Shown one piece after another: positions 27,200-36,010 of a stretch of DNA of 64,000 nucleotides. This stretch comes from Cloacimonetes bacterium UBA3541 (GTDB taxonomy: Bacteria > Cloacimonadota > Cloacimonadia > Cloacimonadales > Cloacimonadaceae), in the NCBI GenBank assembly GCA_002376725.1, contig DFOM01000025.1, positions 1 to 64,000 on the forward strand, in the 5' to 3' direction. The notes beneath the pieces were generated by a model that saw nothing but the letters and a program-made list of their open reading frames with translations, was not told where the DNA came from and did no database searches. The translations under genes and the position numbers were made by a program. Position 1 is the stretch's first letter, and every line of letters begins with the position of its first letter.

Positions 27200-27747
27200 T
27201 ACTTGTTCCGATTCTTTTGCCAGAAACTCTGTAATATACTAAATATTATGGTAGTTAATATAATCCATATAGGACTGATATTTAAAAAAGCCACTAAAAT
27301 CATAACTAAAACAGGAACCCAGAGATAAGCAGGTTTAATTTGTGAAGAGCGGGTCATTTGCAATAAAGGAGCAGCTATAAGAGCAACAACAGCTGGCTTG
27401 AGAGCATGAAAAGCTTTTTGCACCAAAGCTAATTGAGCATATTGGGTGAAAAGTGCAGCAATGATAACGATAGCAACAAAAGAAGGCAGAACTGTTCCTA
27501 AAACTGCTACCAGCATTCCCCCAAATCCTTTTAAATGCATACCAATATATACACTGAAATTAATAGCTATAGGTCCTGGACAGGATTGAGCAGCAGCTAA
27601 GCCATCCATAAAGGTCTCATCGTTTATCCAGTGATGTTTTTCCACTACTTCTCTACGAATCAGAGGAATCATTGCATAGCCTCCACCTATAGTGAAAGCG
27701 CCAATTTTGAGAAAGGTAATAAATATGGAGAATAAGGAATTAGGCAT
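27199..27747 (-). CDS. Chromate transporter half (ChrA-type), first
   Basis: This is the partner of the gene downstream. The 182 residues contain GAFTIGGGYAMIPLIRREVV and SCPGPIAINFSVYIG, the same two motifs as its neighbour, so the pair arose by duplication and probably works as a heterodimer with opposite membrane topology. It overlaps ispG by 8 bases at its start. No chromate-regulator gene is nearby. Confidence 0.9.
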   Translation of the reverse strand: MPNSLFSIFITFLKIGAFTIGGGYAMIPLIRREVVEKHHWINDETFMDGLAAAQSCPGPIAINFSVYIGMHLKGFGGMLVAVLGTVLPSFVAIVIIAALFTQYAQLALVQKAFHALKPAVVALIAAPLLQMTRSSQIKPAYLWVPVLVMILVAFLNISPIWIILTTIIFSILQSFWQKNRNK

Positions 27748-28807
27748 TATCTTGCCAGTTTTTAATCAACTGAATAAGTTCTGCTACTAGTTGGTCTTCA
27801 GGAACTTTTTTAATCACTTTTCCTTTGGCAAAAATTAATCCTTCACCTCTTCCTCCAGCAATACCAAAATCTGCTTCCCTAGCTTCTCCAGGACCGTTGA
27901 CAACACAACCCATTACAGCTACAGTTAGTGGCAAATCTGCATATTCTTGCAAAGAATTTTCTACTTCTTCAACAAGACATATAAGATTAATATGAGTGCG
28001 ACCACAGGTTGGACAAGAGATAATTTGCAAACCTTTACGCAAACCAAGGTTCTGCAAAATCTGTTTACCTACCATAACTTCTTTTACTGGATCAGCCGTT
28101 AAAGATACGCGTATAGTATCACCAATCCCCTCTTCTAATAAAATGCCTATTGCAAGAGCAGACTTAACACTTCCCCGAAGTAGAGTTCCAGCTTCGGTGA
28201 CACCTAGATGCAAAGGATAATCTATTTTCTTACTTAAAGCGCGATAACTAGCAAGCATTAGAGGAACCTGGGAAGCCTTAACTGAGACCTTTATCGCATA
28301 GAATTTCAAATCCTCCAAAATATGAATATGAGATAAAGCTGCTTCCACCATTGCTTCTGCGCTTAAACCATATTTAGCTAATAGCTCTTTGGGCAAGGAA
28401 CCACTGTTAACTCCTATGCGAATAGGAACTTCTCGTTCTCCTGCAGCTTTTGCTACTGCCTCCACTTTATCACGAGAACCTATATTACCTGGGTTTATTC
28501 TTAAACCATCAACTCCGGCTTCAAGTGCTGCCAGAGCAAGTCTATGGTCAAAATGAATATCTGCTACTAAAGGAATCTTGGTTTCTCTCTTAAATTCATA
28601 TATAGATGGAATATCTGACATAGTTTCTACAGAAAAACGGATTATTTCACAACCGACTTTTTCCAGAGAATGAATTTGATTTAGCGCAGCAGAAATATCC
28701 GAAGTAGGAACACTTAGCATACTCTGCACAGAAATAGGTGCTCCACCTCCAATTAGGACATTTCCAAGTTTAATCTGACGGGTGGACCTTCTTTTAATTG
28801 TTTCCAT
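27740..28807 (-). CDS. ispG: 4-hydroxy-3-methylbut-2-enyl diphosphate synthase (IspG)
   Basis: This 4Fe-4S enzyme reduces MEcPP to HMBPP in the MEP isoprenoid pathway. The 355 residues contain the N-terminal TIM-barrel motifs (MLSVPTSDI, IIRFSVE, LVADIHFDHRLAL, RINPGNIGS) and the C-terminal cluster-binding region with SCPTCGRTHINL and MGCVVNGPGEA, which supply the three Cys ligands and Glu. The size is that of the short bacterial form. It is first in a unit with the split chromate transporter, probably a chance association. Confidence 0.96.
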   Translation of the reverse strand: METIKRRSTRQIKLGNVLIGGGAPISVQSMLSVPTSDISAALNQIHSLEKVGCEIIRFSVETMSDIPSIYEFKRETKIPLVADIHFDHRLALAALEAGVDGLRINPGNIGSRDKVEAVAKAAGEREVPIRIGVNSGSLPKELLAKYGLSAEAMVEAALSHIHILEDLKFYAIKVSVKASQVPLMLASYRALSKKIDYPLHLGVTEAGTLLRGSVKSALAIGILLEEGIGDTIRVSLTADPVKEVMVGKQILQNLGLRKGLQIISCPTCGRTHINLICLVEEVENSLQEYADLPLTVAVMGCVVNGPGEAREADFGIAGGRGEGLIFAKGKVIKKVPEDQLVAELIQLIKNWQDNA

Positions 28808-28858
28808 AAGGCTATCTCCTATAAATAGTTTATTCTGTCAATCAAATTTACTTTATGC

Positions 28859-28887
28859 TTGACCAATAATAACTAGCATTTTATTTG
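28859..28887 (+). promoter_or_regulatory. Predicted promoter of the DUF4139 gene
   Basis: TTGACC (28859-28864), 17 bases, then TATTTG (28882-28887). It lies about 46 bases before the ATG at 28934, which has ACAGGAGG ahead of it. Confidence 0.45.
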
Positions 28888-28933
28888 GATAAATGATTAT
28901 TATTATATATAAGTTAAACTACAGGAGGTTTCA

Positions 28934-30280
28934 ATGAATAAGCATATATTAGTAATTGCGCTCACTCTTATGCTGGCAACTTTTGTCTGGGCAGAGGATT
29001 GGCTTACCATTTATAACGATGACCTGTCACTGGTGCGTTCTAATTTTGAACTGGAATTAAAACAGGGTAAACAGGACTATAACTATACGGATATTACCTC
29101 TCGCATTGAAGCTCCTTCGGTAATAGTGCTTTCCAGGGATGGAAGTGTTAGAGTGACAGAACAGAATTATGAGTTTGACCTGGCAGGGAAAGCACAAATC
29201 CTGAATAAATATATTGATAAGAAAGTGGATTTATTTACAAAAGATAACAGTCATTTGACGGGCATCCTTAAATTCTACGATGGTGCAAGTTTTGGCTTAA
29301 TAGAAGAGGGAACTAACCGTCTGATATTAGCAGATAACGATCAAGTCCAGCTCATTCAGTTAGCAGAACTTCCTCCTAATTTTTACACCAGACCCACTTT
29401 ACACTGGAATTTATTAGCCAATAAAGCTGGTAAACATCAACTACAATTAATGTACCTCACTGGAGGTCTGGGTTGGGATGTGACTTATAACTCTATCTGG
29501 GATGGTCATATTTTAGCTTTGAATTCCTGGGTAACGATTACTAATAATAGTGGAAAAGCATTCAATAATGTTCATTTAAAACTAATCGCAGGAGATGTTA
29601 ATAGAGTCCGTAAAGACTATTATGATATGGCAGGAAGAGGTTATGAAGTTATGTTAAAAACTGCTGAGCAAGCAGCTCCTACTTTTGAAGAAAAAGCATT
29701 TCACGATTTCCATATGTATACTTTGGATCAACCGGTTACCTTTGCTGATAAACAGACCAAACAAATGGAACTTTATCCTCAACAGAATGTAAATGCGACT
29801 CAGATTTATGAGTACAATACTTTTGCCAGTAGTGTGCTTAGCATTATTAAATTTAAAAACACGGAAGAAAATGGAATTGGAAAACCTCTCCCCAAGGGAA
29901 CAATAAAGGTCTATAAAAAGGATGTAGACAATAACTTAGAATTCATTGGTGAAGACAGTATCAATCATACCAGTAAAAATGAGGAAGTGCGTATTAAGAC
30001 CGGTACTGCCTTTGATCTGGTGGGGAAAACAATTATTAAAGACCAGAAGACGATAAGCCAGAAAGTCTCTCAACGCACAATTCAAGTTACACTTAGAAAC
30101 AATTCCGCAGAAAATAAAACTATTAATCTGATTCATTATTTAGGACCCAATGCCAAAATAATATCCGTAGAAAATGCTCCTCAACCTTCTGTGGATGAAT
30201 ATAATAAAGCAACTTTTGAGATAAATATAGCTCCCAATCAGGAAATTATATTATCCTTTTTGGAGAGAACTGAATATTGA
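28934..30280 (+). CDS. Exported DUF4139 domain protein
   Basis: This is a secreted protein of unknown function. The 448 residues begin with a signal peptide (1-20, ending VWA-ED). The rest matches the DUF4139 pattern: an N-terminal beta domain with VYNDDLSLVRSNFELEL, a Gly-Trp-Asp core LMYLTGGLGWDVTYNSIWDG (about 177-196), a Leu-Lys-Leu-Ile-Ala-Gly-Asp-Val motif and the late KVYKKDVDNNLEFIGED block. Such proteins often occur in periplasmic or mucoidy-related contexts in Bacteroidetes. It is followed 29 bases later by an Hsp20 gene. Confidence 0.82.
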   Translation: MNKHILVIALTLMLATFVWAEDWLTIYNDDLSLVRSNFELELKQGKQDYNYTDITSRIEAPSVIVLSRDGSVRVTEQNYEFDLAGKAQILNKYIDKKVDLFTKDNSHLTGILKFYDGASFGLIEEGTNRLILADNDQVQLIQLAELPPNFYTRPTLHWNLLANKAGKHQLQLMYLTGGLGWDVTYNSIWDGHILALNSWVTITNNSGKAFNNVHLKLIAGDVNRVRKDYYDMAGRGYEVMLKTAEQAAPTFEEKAFHDFHMYTLDQPVTFADKQTKQMELYPQQNVNATQIYEYNTFASSVLSIIKFKNTEENGIGKPLPKGTIKVYKKDVDNNLEFIGEDSINHTSKNEEVRIKTGTAFDLVGKTIIKDQKTISQKVSQRTIQVTLRNNSAENKTINLIHYLGPNAKIISVENAPQPSVDEYNKATFEINIAPNQEIILSFLERTEY

Positions 30281-30309
30281 TTAATTTCTAAATTGTAGAG
30301 GATTTAACA

Positions 30310-30750
30310 ATGCAAGAACGCTGTTATAATAATTTAGGGAGTCTAAGAAGAGAGATGCTGAAGTTTCTTAGTGATGCTTCTCTGCGTTCTCATGACCCCT
30401 TAACAATGGAGAATGCCATTGATGATATCTGGCATCCTAAATGTGATGTGTTCCAAACTGATGCTCAATGGATAATTCTAGTAGAACTAGCCGGAGTAGA
30501 AAAGCAAAATATAAATATCTCACTGGCTGATGAATATATAAAAATTAGTGGTGAGCGGGACCTTCATCCAGAAAATGAACATGCCACCTACTACAGTATG
30601 GAGATAGAAACAGGTAGATTTGAAAGAATTATCTATTTCCCAGATATGACTCTGGATAAAGATAATCCTCAAGTGAACTATAGGGATGGCATATTGCAGA
30701 TATCGTTTAAGATTGAAGCTACTATAGAAAGAATAATACCAATAGAATAA
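30310..30750 (+). CDS. Second Hsp20-family small heat shock protein
   Basis: This is a holdase chaperone and the second copy in the window. The 146 residues contain an alpha-crystallin domain (about 48-140) with VELAGVEKQNINISL, the strand EYIKISGERD and the final block YRDGILQISFKI. The C-terminus carries a true I-P-I docking motif (IIPIE). It differs strongly from the copy at 91-528 in the N-terminal arm, so the two are paralogues rather than a recent duplicate. The -G-V-L- hallmark appears as GIL. It lies close behind the DUF4139 gene. Confidence 0.93.
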   Translation: MQERCYNNLGSLRREMLKFLSDASLRSHDPLTMENAIDDIWHPKCDVFQTDAQWIILVELAGVEKQNINISLADEYIKISGERDLHPENEHATYYSMEIETGRFERIIYFPDMTLDKDNPQVNYRDGILQISFKIEATIERIIPIE

Positions 30751-30839
30751 GATTATTGGCTGGTATTTACTCTGATGAGAAAAAGATAGCAGTAAGTGTT
30801 ATCTAACTGTAACGGAACTAAAATTAAGGGAATGGTTTA

Positions 30840-31754
30840 GTGCGAAAGAGGTTATACGGTGTTTTTATAATTGCCGGGATCTGTGTTCTAAGTGCTGAAA
30901 CCAAAATTCAGTCTATATATTCAGAGGATTTATCTCCCACTGTTAATAAAATATATATAACTCTCTCTGATTCTTCTCAGTATAGTGTACATAAACTCAA
31001 TGAGGGGAATGGCGTAAGAGTAATTTTAAACAATGTGGAAGGAAAAGTAAAGCCTTTGTATCCCAGGTTAAGTACGGTACTGGATAAGATAACTTGCTAT
31101 TCCGTAGCTAATAATGTAATTCTAGATATAAACACTATGGGAGATTATCCTGTAAATTCATATTTTGAATCAGGAAAAAATCTTATTACTTTAACTATTA
31201 ACGCTGAAGGAGCAATAAAAGCTATGCCTTCAAAGTTTTTAAGCAAAGCAGAAAAGAGTATTGCAACCGAGAGGGTTTCTCAATCAGTTGTTAGACAGAA
31301 GATTATACCTAACTCCGAAAATTCTGATGCGGAGCTTGATTGCTATGCAGGAATAAATCCAGATATACAATCTTTGGATTCACTTAATAATAATATGCAG
31401 TTATCTACTATAGATACGGTAGCAATGCAATCTGAAATAGAGGGAAGTCATTCTACTTGCCCCATTAAAAGTACCTGGGATCAATTAAAATACATTATTC
31501 TTTCAGTAATTGCAGTGGTATGTCTCTTCTTTCTTTTTAAATGTTTATTTAAAAAGAAAGCCCAGAACAAAGGGAAAGTGACAAAATCTGGTGAGGAGAA
31601 TTCACTTCTTCTACCTCCTGAAACAGCTAAACTTATGATAGAAAAACTGCTGGATAAAGATTGGAAACCGGAAGAAATTGCGCGAGAATTGCATCTCAAT
31701 CTAAAAGAAGTGAATAAAATAATCTCAGCCATAAAGAAGGAACAAAATGATTAA
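30840..31754 (+). CDS. AMIN-like envelope protein with cytoplasmic HTH-like end
   Basis: No exact family is recognised. Starting at GTG 30840 (AAGGGA before it), the 304 residues have a signal peptide (1-20), a beta-rich region resembling an AMIN domain (about 24-125), a Ser/Asn-rich linker, a membrane span (about 216-235), a Lys-rich cytoplasmic stretch and a C-terminal helix-turn-helix-like segment (about 262-304; LMIEKLLDKDWKPEEIARELHLN). This layout could couple wall binding outside to a cytoplasmic regulator. The stop overlaps the next gene (ATGA). Confidence 0.65.
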   Translation: MRKRLYGVFIIAGICVLSAETKIQSIYSEDLSPTVNKIYITLSDSSQYSVHKLNEGNGVRVILNNVEGKVKPLYPRLSTVLDKITCYSVANNVILDINTMGDYPVNSYFESGKNLITLTINAEGAIKAMPSKFLSKAEKSIATERVSQSVVRQKIIPNSENSDAELDCYAGINPDIQSLDSLNNNMQLSTIDTVAMQSEIEGSHSTCPIKSTWDQLKYIILSVIAVVCLFFLFKCLFKKKAQNKGKVTKSGEENSLLLPPETAKLMIEKLLDKDWKPEEIARELHLNLKEVNKIISAIKKEQND

Positions 31755-33279
31755 GATACAAGCCGGGAGGAAAATTGCAGGGATTTTTGTTTTTTTAGCT
31801 GTGATTTCAATCTGCAACGCCTATTCCTTCTGGGAAGATTCTGATCTCATACCTGAAGTTAGAACTGAGGTCTACAACAGCATCTTATCTATTAATGATA
31901 CCTACCATTCAGATCCTCACAAGATTAAAAAACTAGGAGTGAATCATCCTTTTCAGACCCTGCGTAAATTTAGGAGATGTACACGCGAAGCTTTTCTGCC
32001 CGGTGAAAAAGCCCATTCTTTTGTTCAGTATGCCTATGCAGATTCTGAGCTTTACTATTCTATGGATATAAATTTTACTGCTGGTTATGACCAGCGTTCG
32101 GATGATCCTGGAGATTATGGTTTCTTCTATAAGGGTTTGAGATTCAATTCCCAATGCAATGACCGTTTCAGAGTGCGAGGAAACTGGTGGAATGGTGCTT
32201 TTCATGGTTCCAGACGATATTGGGAACATTCTCCTTTGATTGATGGTTATAACAATCAGAATCCGGATAAGAATCTGCTGGATAATATGAATGGTGACAT
32301 CAGCTACAATAATAAATATTTCAATGCTGCTCTAGGCAGAGGAAGATTCCAGATAGGAAACTCTGTCTCTGGTTCTATGATTCTATCCGATAAAGTTAAC
32401 GAATATGATTATCTGCTCCTGGAACAAAGAGTAGGGAAATTTAGCTTCTCTTTGCTTAACTCTGTTTTGAAACCTGATAGCACTATAACTCCTGATACTG
32501 ACAAATATCCGGATAAATTCTTGGCTCTTCATCAGATGATGTATAAACCCCGAGAAGAGCTAGAATTATTCGTTGGTGAAACGGTGGTTTATGGTAGCCA
32601 CTATGATCTCAGTTATATGCTCCCTTTCTATTTTTGGAGAATAGGAAAGTATGGTATGAGAGATCAAGATAATCTTATGATTTATGGGGGAGCAAATTAC
32701 TATCCTACTTCTAATCTTATCCTTTATTTAAATATAGCTATAGATGAACTTACTTACAATAAAATCTTTACTAATTGGTGGGGAAATAAATACGGAATTC
32801 AAACCGGAGTATCCATCAAGATGCCAGAATTTGCTCTCCTTGAGAATGAAAGCCCTAGAATTACGGTAGAAGCTACAGCTATTCGTCCCTGGACCTATAC
32901 TCATTATGCTAATGTCTCTATGTATTCTAATGAGCGTAAGCCATTAGGCTATTCTAAAGGGTCTAATTTAGTTGATTTGACTGCGGAATTAAATCTTCCC
33001 TTACCCTGGGAAATGAGATGGGATAGTCAGTTTTCTTGCACCTGGCAAGGAAGTGTGGGCAATGATTGGCGTTTGAATTATCATACTTACTTTCCACCGG
33101 AAATAGTTAATTCCGCAGAAGCATTCTGGTTAGAAGGTGAAGTGAGCTTTATTCCTGCTTTAACTAACACTTTTCATCTGGATTTTATGGCACATCATAG
33201 CTTTATCTTAGGTCATACTTCCATCTTTGGAAAAGACTCGCGTCATCAATTTTTTCTTAGCTGGCAGTTCTTTTATTAA
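31747..33279 (+). CDS. Predicted outer-membrane beta-barrel protein
   Basis: I do not recognise a family with confidence; a Wzi-like capsule-assembly barrel is one possibility. The 510 residues have a signal peptide (about 1-25), aromatic-rich alternating strands throughout, and a C-terminal barrel signature ending in Phe-Tyr after LSWQF. It is translationally coupled to the AMIN-like gene and followed 2 bases later by a single-span protein, so the three may form one envelope complex. Confidence 0.62.
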   Translation: MIKIQAGRKIAGIFVFLAVISICNAYSFWEDSDLIPEVRTEVYNSILSINDTYHSDPHKIKKLGVNHPFQTLRKFRRCTREAFLPGEKAHSFVQYAYADSELYYSMDINFTAGYDQRSDDPGDYGFFYKGLRFNSQCNDRFRVRGNWWNGAFHGSRRYWEHSPLIDGYNNQNPDKNLLDNMNGDISYNNKYFNAALGRGRFQIGNSVSGSMILSDKVNEYDYLLLEQRVGKFSFSLLNSVLKPDSTITPDTDKYPDKFLALHQMMYKPREELELFVGETVVYGSHYDLSYMLPFYFWRIGKYGMRDQDNLMIYGGANYYPTSNLILYLNIAIDELTYNKIFTNWWGNKYGIQTGVSIKMPEFALLENESPRITVEATAIRPWTYTHYANVSMYSNERKPLGYSKGSNLVDLTAELNLPLPWEMRWDSQFSCTWQGSVGNDWRLNYHTYFPPEIVNSAEAFWLEGEVSFIPALTNTFHLDFMAHHSFILGHTSIFGKDSRHQFFLSWQFFY

Positions 33280-33281
33280 TT

Positions 33282-33701
33282 ATGCCTATCGTAGACCGTC
33301 TGGAATACCCAAAGAAATATAAATTGAGCAGCGCTATATTACTTATAGCTGTGCTTATTGCTATTGTCGCTATTCTTTATCAACAATGCAGTAATAAAGC
33401 CGTGGCAAAACAGATAGTGATACATAGTATAGGCTTTGATGAGTATGATAGAAATTATATGCGGGTAGGCTACGAGATTGAAAATACGGGGAAAAAGGAC
33501 CGACAGATAGCACTTTTAATTAGAGTATATGATAAAGAAGGAGGAGAGATAGCCAGTATCTTCTTTAAGACCGATATTAAAGCAAATACCAGAGAGTATC
33601 AAAGTAAAGTAATAGATGAGCTGAACCGTCCATTGAAAAAGGGTGAGAAACCCTATCGGGCGACGATTGAACTTCGGCAGCTGGAATTTATGCATTATTA
33701 A
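33282..33701 (+). CDS. Single-span membrane protein with FxLYD-like domain
   Basis: The family is uncertain. The 139 residues contain one membrane span (about 17-35) and an extracytoplasmic beta-sandwich (about 45-139) with YEIENTGKKDRQIALLIRVYDKEGGEIAS, which resembles FxLYD/DUF2393-type domains. It starts 2 bases after the barrel gene and ends the operon. The role is unknown; its position suggests it belongs with the preceding two envelope genes. Confidence 0.6.
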   Translation: MPIVDRLEYPKKYKLSSAILLIAVLIAIVAILYQQCSNKAVAKQIVIHSIGFDEYDRNYMRVGYEIENTGKKDRQIALLIRVYDKEGGEIASIFFKTDIKANTREYQSKVIDELNRPLKKGEKPYRATIELRQLEFMHY

Positions 33702-33720
33702 CCTATTAGGTTATTTTTAC

Positions 33721-33749
33721 TTGACATAAACCTAAGCTATTATTTTAAA
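33721..33749 (+). promoter_or_regulatory. Predicted promoter of the HU gene
   Basis: TTGACA (33721-33726), exactly 17 bases, then TTTAAA (33744-33749), followed by a short leader and AAAGGAG before the HU start. It is one of the clearest promoters in the window. Confidence 0.55.
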
Positions 33750-33808
33750 GATTAATAATTGAATTTTTAAGATTCTTATCCGACGAAAAAAAACAAAGGA
33801 GAAAAAAG

Positions 33809-34099
33809 ATGACAAAAGCAGATCTAGTAAAAATCATTTCCGAAAATACCGGTATTATCCGCAAAGATGTTGCAATAGTCGTAGATGCCTTTTTACAGGC
33901 AATAAAGGATAGCTTGAGCCAGGGAAATCATATTGAAATCCGAGGCTTTGGAACTTTTAAGCTGAAAACCCGTAAACCCCGTGTAGGACGCAATCCTAAG
34001 ACTGCACAAAGAGTACCTGTTCCTGCTCGTACAGTTCCTACCTTCAAGTTTTCCCGTGAATTCAAAAATTCCGTTAGCAATGTAAAGATTGACGAGTAG
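33809..34099 (+). CDS. HU-family DNA-binding protein
   Basis: This is a nucleoid protein that bends DNA as a dimer. The 96-residue length and motifs fit HU/IHF: the N-terminal helices (MTKADLVKIISENTG), GFGTFKLKTRKPRVGRNPKTAQ (about 49-70) with the RNPKT arm that lies in the minor groove, and the Pro-containing beta arm tip VPVPAR. I cannot assign alpha or beta, HU or IHF, from this alone. It is followed 11 bases later by a tiny ribosomal-type gene and a terminator. Confidence 0.95.
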   Translation: MTKADLVKIISENTGIIRKDVAIVVDAFLQAIKDSLSQGNHIEIRGFGTFKLKTRKPRVGRNPKTAQRVPVPARTVPTFKFSREFKNSVSNVKIDE

Positions 34100-34110
34100 A
34101 GTGTAAATAT

Positions 34111-34200
34111 ATGCCTTGCGGAAGGAAAAGAAAACGTCATAAAATTGCAACTCATAAGCGAAAAAAACGTCTACGTAAAAATCGTCATAAGAAAAAATAA
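34111..34200 (+). CDS. 29-residue mS38/bS22-like (AURKAIP1/COX24 domain) ribosomal protein
   Basis: This very short gene is easily missed. It encodes a protein of 29 residues, MPCGRKRKRHKIATHKRKKR followed by LRKNRHKKK. The composition and the KRKRHK..THKRKKRLRK pattern match the AURKAIP1/COX24 family, the mitochondrial small-subunit protein mS38 and the mycobacterial ribosomal protein bS22, which sit near helix 44 of 16S rRNA. Bacteroidetes carry nearly identical proteins. It lies between HU and a strong terminator (34205-34228), so it is probably cotranscribed with HU. No clear ribosome site precedes the ATG. Confidence 0.85.
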   Translation: MPCGRKRKRHKIATHKRKKRLRKNRHKKK

Positions 34201-34204
34201 AAAT

Positions 34205-34228
34205 AACCACCCCGCAGGGTGGTTTTTT
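34205..34228 (+). terminator. Rho-independent terminator of the HU unit
   Basis: An 8-bp GC-rich stem (AACCACCC / GGGTGGTT) with a CGCA loop is followed by TTTT. It starts 4 bases after the stop of the 29-residue gene and closes the HU transcript. Confidence 0.92.
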
Positions 34229-34253
34229 AATCTAAAATTAGTATTAATTATAT

Positions 34254-35402
34254 ATGGATAATCAGTTCTGGGAAAATATAGCTGTAGAATTGAAGACTAT
34301 TCTGGGAGGCGAGTTCTCTTCTCATAAGGAGTTCCCTTATTTCTATACCAAATCTTATTATCCCACAAATTCTCCTATTGATGGATTGCCCATTCTTTCT
34401 CAAATTATTCCAGAAGTGCTACTTAAATGGGCACAAATGGATAGCAACAGTCAATGGAATCCAGAGGACTTTCTGTTTCTGGATTTAGAGACTACAGGTT
34501 TAGGACATAATCAAACTCTTGCCTTTCTCATTGGACTGGGATATTATAAGGAAGACCAGCTGATAGTGGAACAGATTTTTCTTCCTGTACCGGAAGCTGA
34601 AGTTAATTCCTTTGATCGTTTAGCTGAATTGCTTGCTGATAAAGCCGTTCTTATCACTTTTAATGGCAAAACCTTTGATATCCCTATCCTGGAAACACGG
34701 TTACTTTATAATCGCATCTGGCTTGATCTACGAGAAAAAGAACATATTGACTTGCTCCAATTAGCCAGAAGATTGTGGAAAAATAAGTTGCCTTCCTGTG
34801 CCCTGGAAACTTTAGAATTCTATCTTATGGGGAGAATCAGAGAAGATGAATGGGATATTGACAGTGAACTTATCCCTCAAACCTATTTTCAGTACCTTCT
34901 AACGGGAGATCCAAAAGCACTAAAAAAAGTCTTTATACATAATAAACTTGATATACTCCATACAGCTGCACTTTTTACCCTTATCTGTAATACCATTGAT
35001 TATCCACCAGTGGCAGGTTTTGACCATAGAATAGATTATTATGCTCTGGCACAGCTATATCTTAAGCAAGGAGATGTAGAGATTGCCAAGAATATATTGT
35101 CCGACCTTCTTGCTCAAAATTACTTAACTGCCGATGGTGTCTGTACTCTAGGATTGTTATGTAAACGGGAAGGGAATATAATAGAAGCGGAAAAATATTT
35201 TGCTATGGCTACGGATTTACTGCATCCAGAAGGGATGCTGGAGTATGCAAAACTATTGGAAAAAAGAAAAGCCTATACTCAAGCTCTAGAAGTAGCCTTG
35301 AAATTATTACACTGGCATCTAAGCCGTCCTCTGGTTAATAGTAAAAAAATTATGGAATTAGAAAAAAGAGTTAATCGCCTCCAGAGTAAAATTGGAGAGT
35401 AA
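34254..35402 (+). CDS. YprB-type DEDD exonuclease with TPR-like C-terminus
   Basis: This is a ribonuclease H-like 3'-5' exonuclease of the YprB family. Residues about 70-260 carry the DEDD pattern: LDLETTGLGH (Asp/Glu pair near 77-79), the FNGKTFDIPILETRLL motif and a final Asp in HNKLDILHTAAL. Residues about 265-382 are helical repeats (YALAQLYLKQGDVEIAKNIL, YFAMATDLLHPEGMLEYAKLL) that look like TPRs. The substrate is unknown. It begins after the HU terminator; a 600-base gap follows. Confidence 0.85.
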   Translation: MDNQFWENIAVELKTILGGEFSSHKEFPYFYTKSYYPTNSPIDGLPILSQIIPEVLLKWAQMDSNSQWNPEDFLFLDLETTGLGHNQTLAFLIGLGYYKEDQLIVEQIFLPVPEAEVNSFDRLAELLADKAVLITFNGKTFDIPILETRLLYNRIWLDLREKEHIDLLQLARRLWKNKLPSCALETLEFYLMGRIREDEWDIDSELIPQTYFQYLLTGDPKALKKVFIHNKLDILHTAALFTLICNTIDYPPVAGFDHRIDYYALAQLYLKQGDVEIAKNILSDLLAQNYLTADGVCTLGLLCKREGNIIEAEKYFAMATDLLHPEGMLEYAKLLEKRKAYTQALEVALKLLHWHLSRPLVNSKKIMELEKRVNRLQSKIGE

Positions 35403-36010
35403 AGTTCATCCCCGAGATAACAATTATCCTATTTAAAGATGTCCCTATCTTGGGCACCATTATAACTTACTATTAAAATTCAATTCCTGAATCAACGCTA
35501 AATATCTATTACCATTATTTATAATATATAAAATTTATAGGTAATCATATTTATAAACTGAAAACCTAAGCTAAATATTTATAACTAATTGATATATTAG
35601 GTTTTATATCAAAAACTTGTTTATAAACTCCTACTTGACTCTCTCTTAACACTTTACAGGCAAAAGAGACAAGAGAGAGTAAGGATGAAAATTAGATATT
35701 AGTAAGGATGTTAATAAGCTAGTATGATTAGAGACAAAAATAATAGATAATGGTATAATAGATAGAAGATAAGAGAGATATGAAGGGGAATCCGGATTAA
35801 ATATTTTCGCCAAGTTGCTTAATACTTAATATAATTAAAGAGAATTTAATTTTTATAAATACTAATTATTCTTTGGTTTGGGTGAGGAATAAAGCTTTAT
35901 TAAGGGACAGGATAGTACAAATTTTGATATCCATTAGCTGTTTAGTAGGCAGGTAGCAGGGAAATTAGTAATTAAAATCAGTTTATAAAATTCAGATATA
36001 GGAACGGGAG
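35403..36010. other. Long AT-rich intergenic region with inverted repeat
   Basis: No credible gene. It lies between a forward gene and a reverse gene and contains the structured element at 35638-35695 (listed separately) and A/T-rich filler. Confidence 0.6.
35638..35695. repeat. CT/GA-rich structured intergenic element, copy 2
   Basis: ACTCTCTCTT (35638-35647) and AAGAGAGAGT (35671-35680) form a perfect 10-bp inverted repeat. The right part, AAAAGAGACAAGAGAGAGT (35662-35680) with GATGAA beyond it, is the reverse complement of a 19-mer and flank in the element at 13366-13437. Confidence 0.45.
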
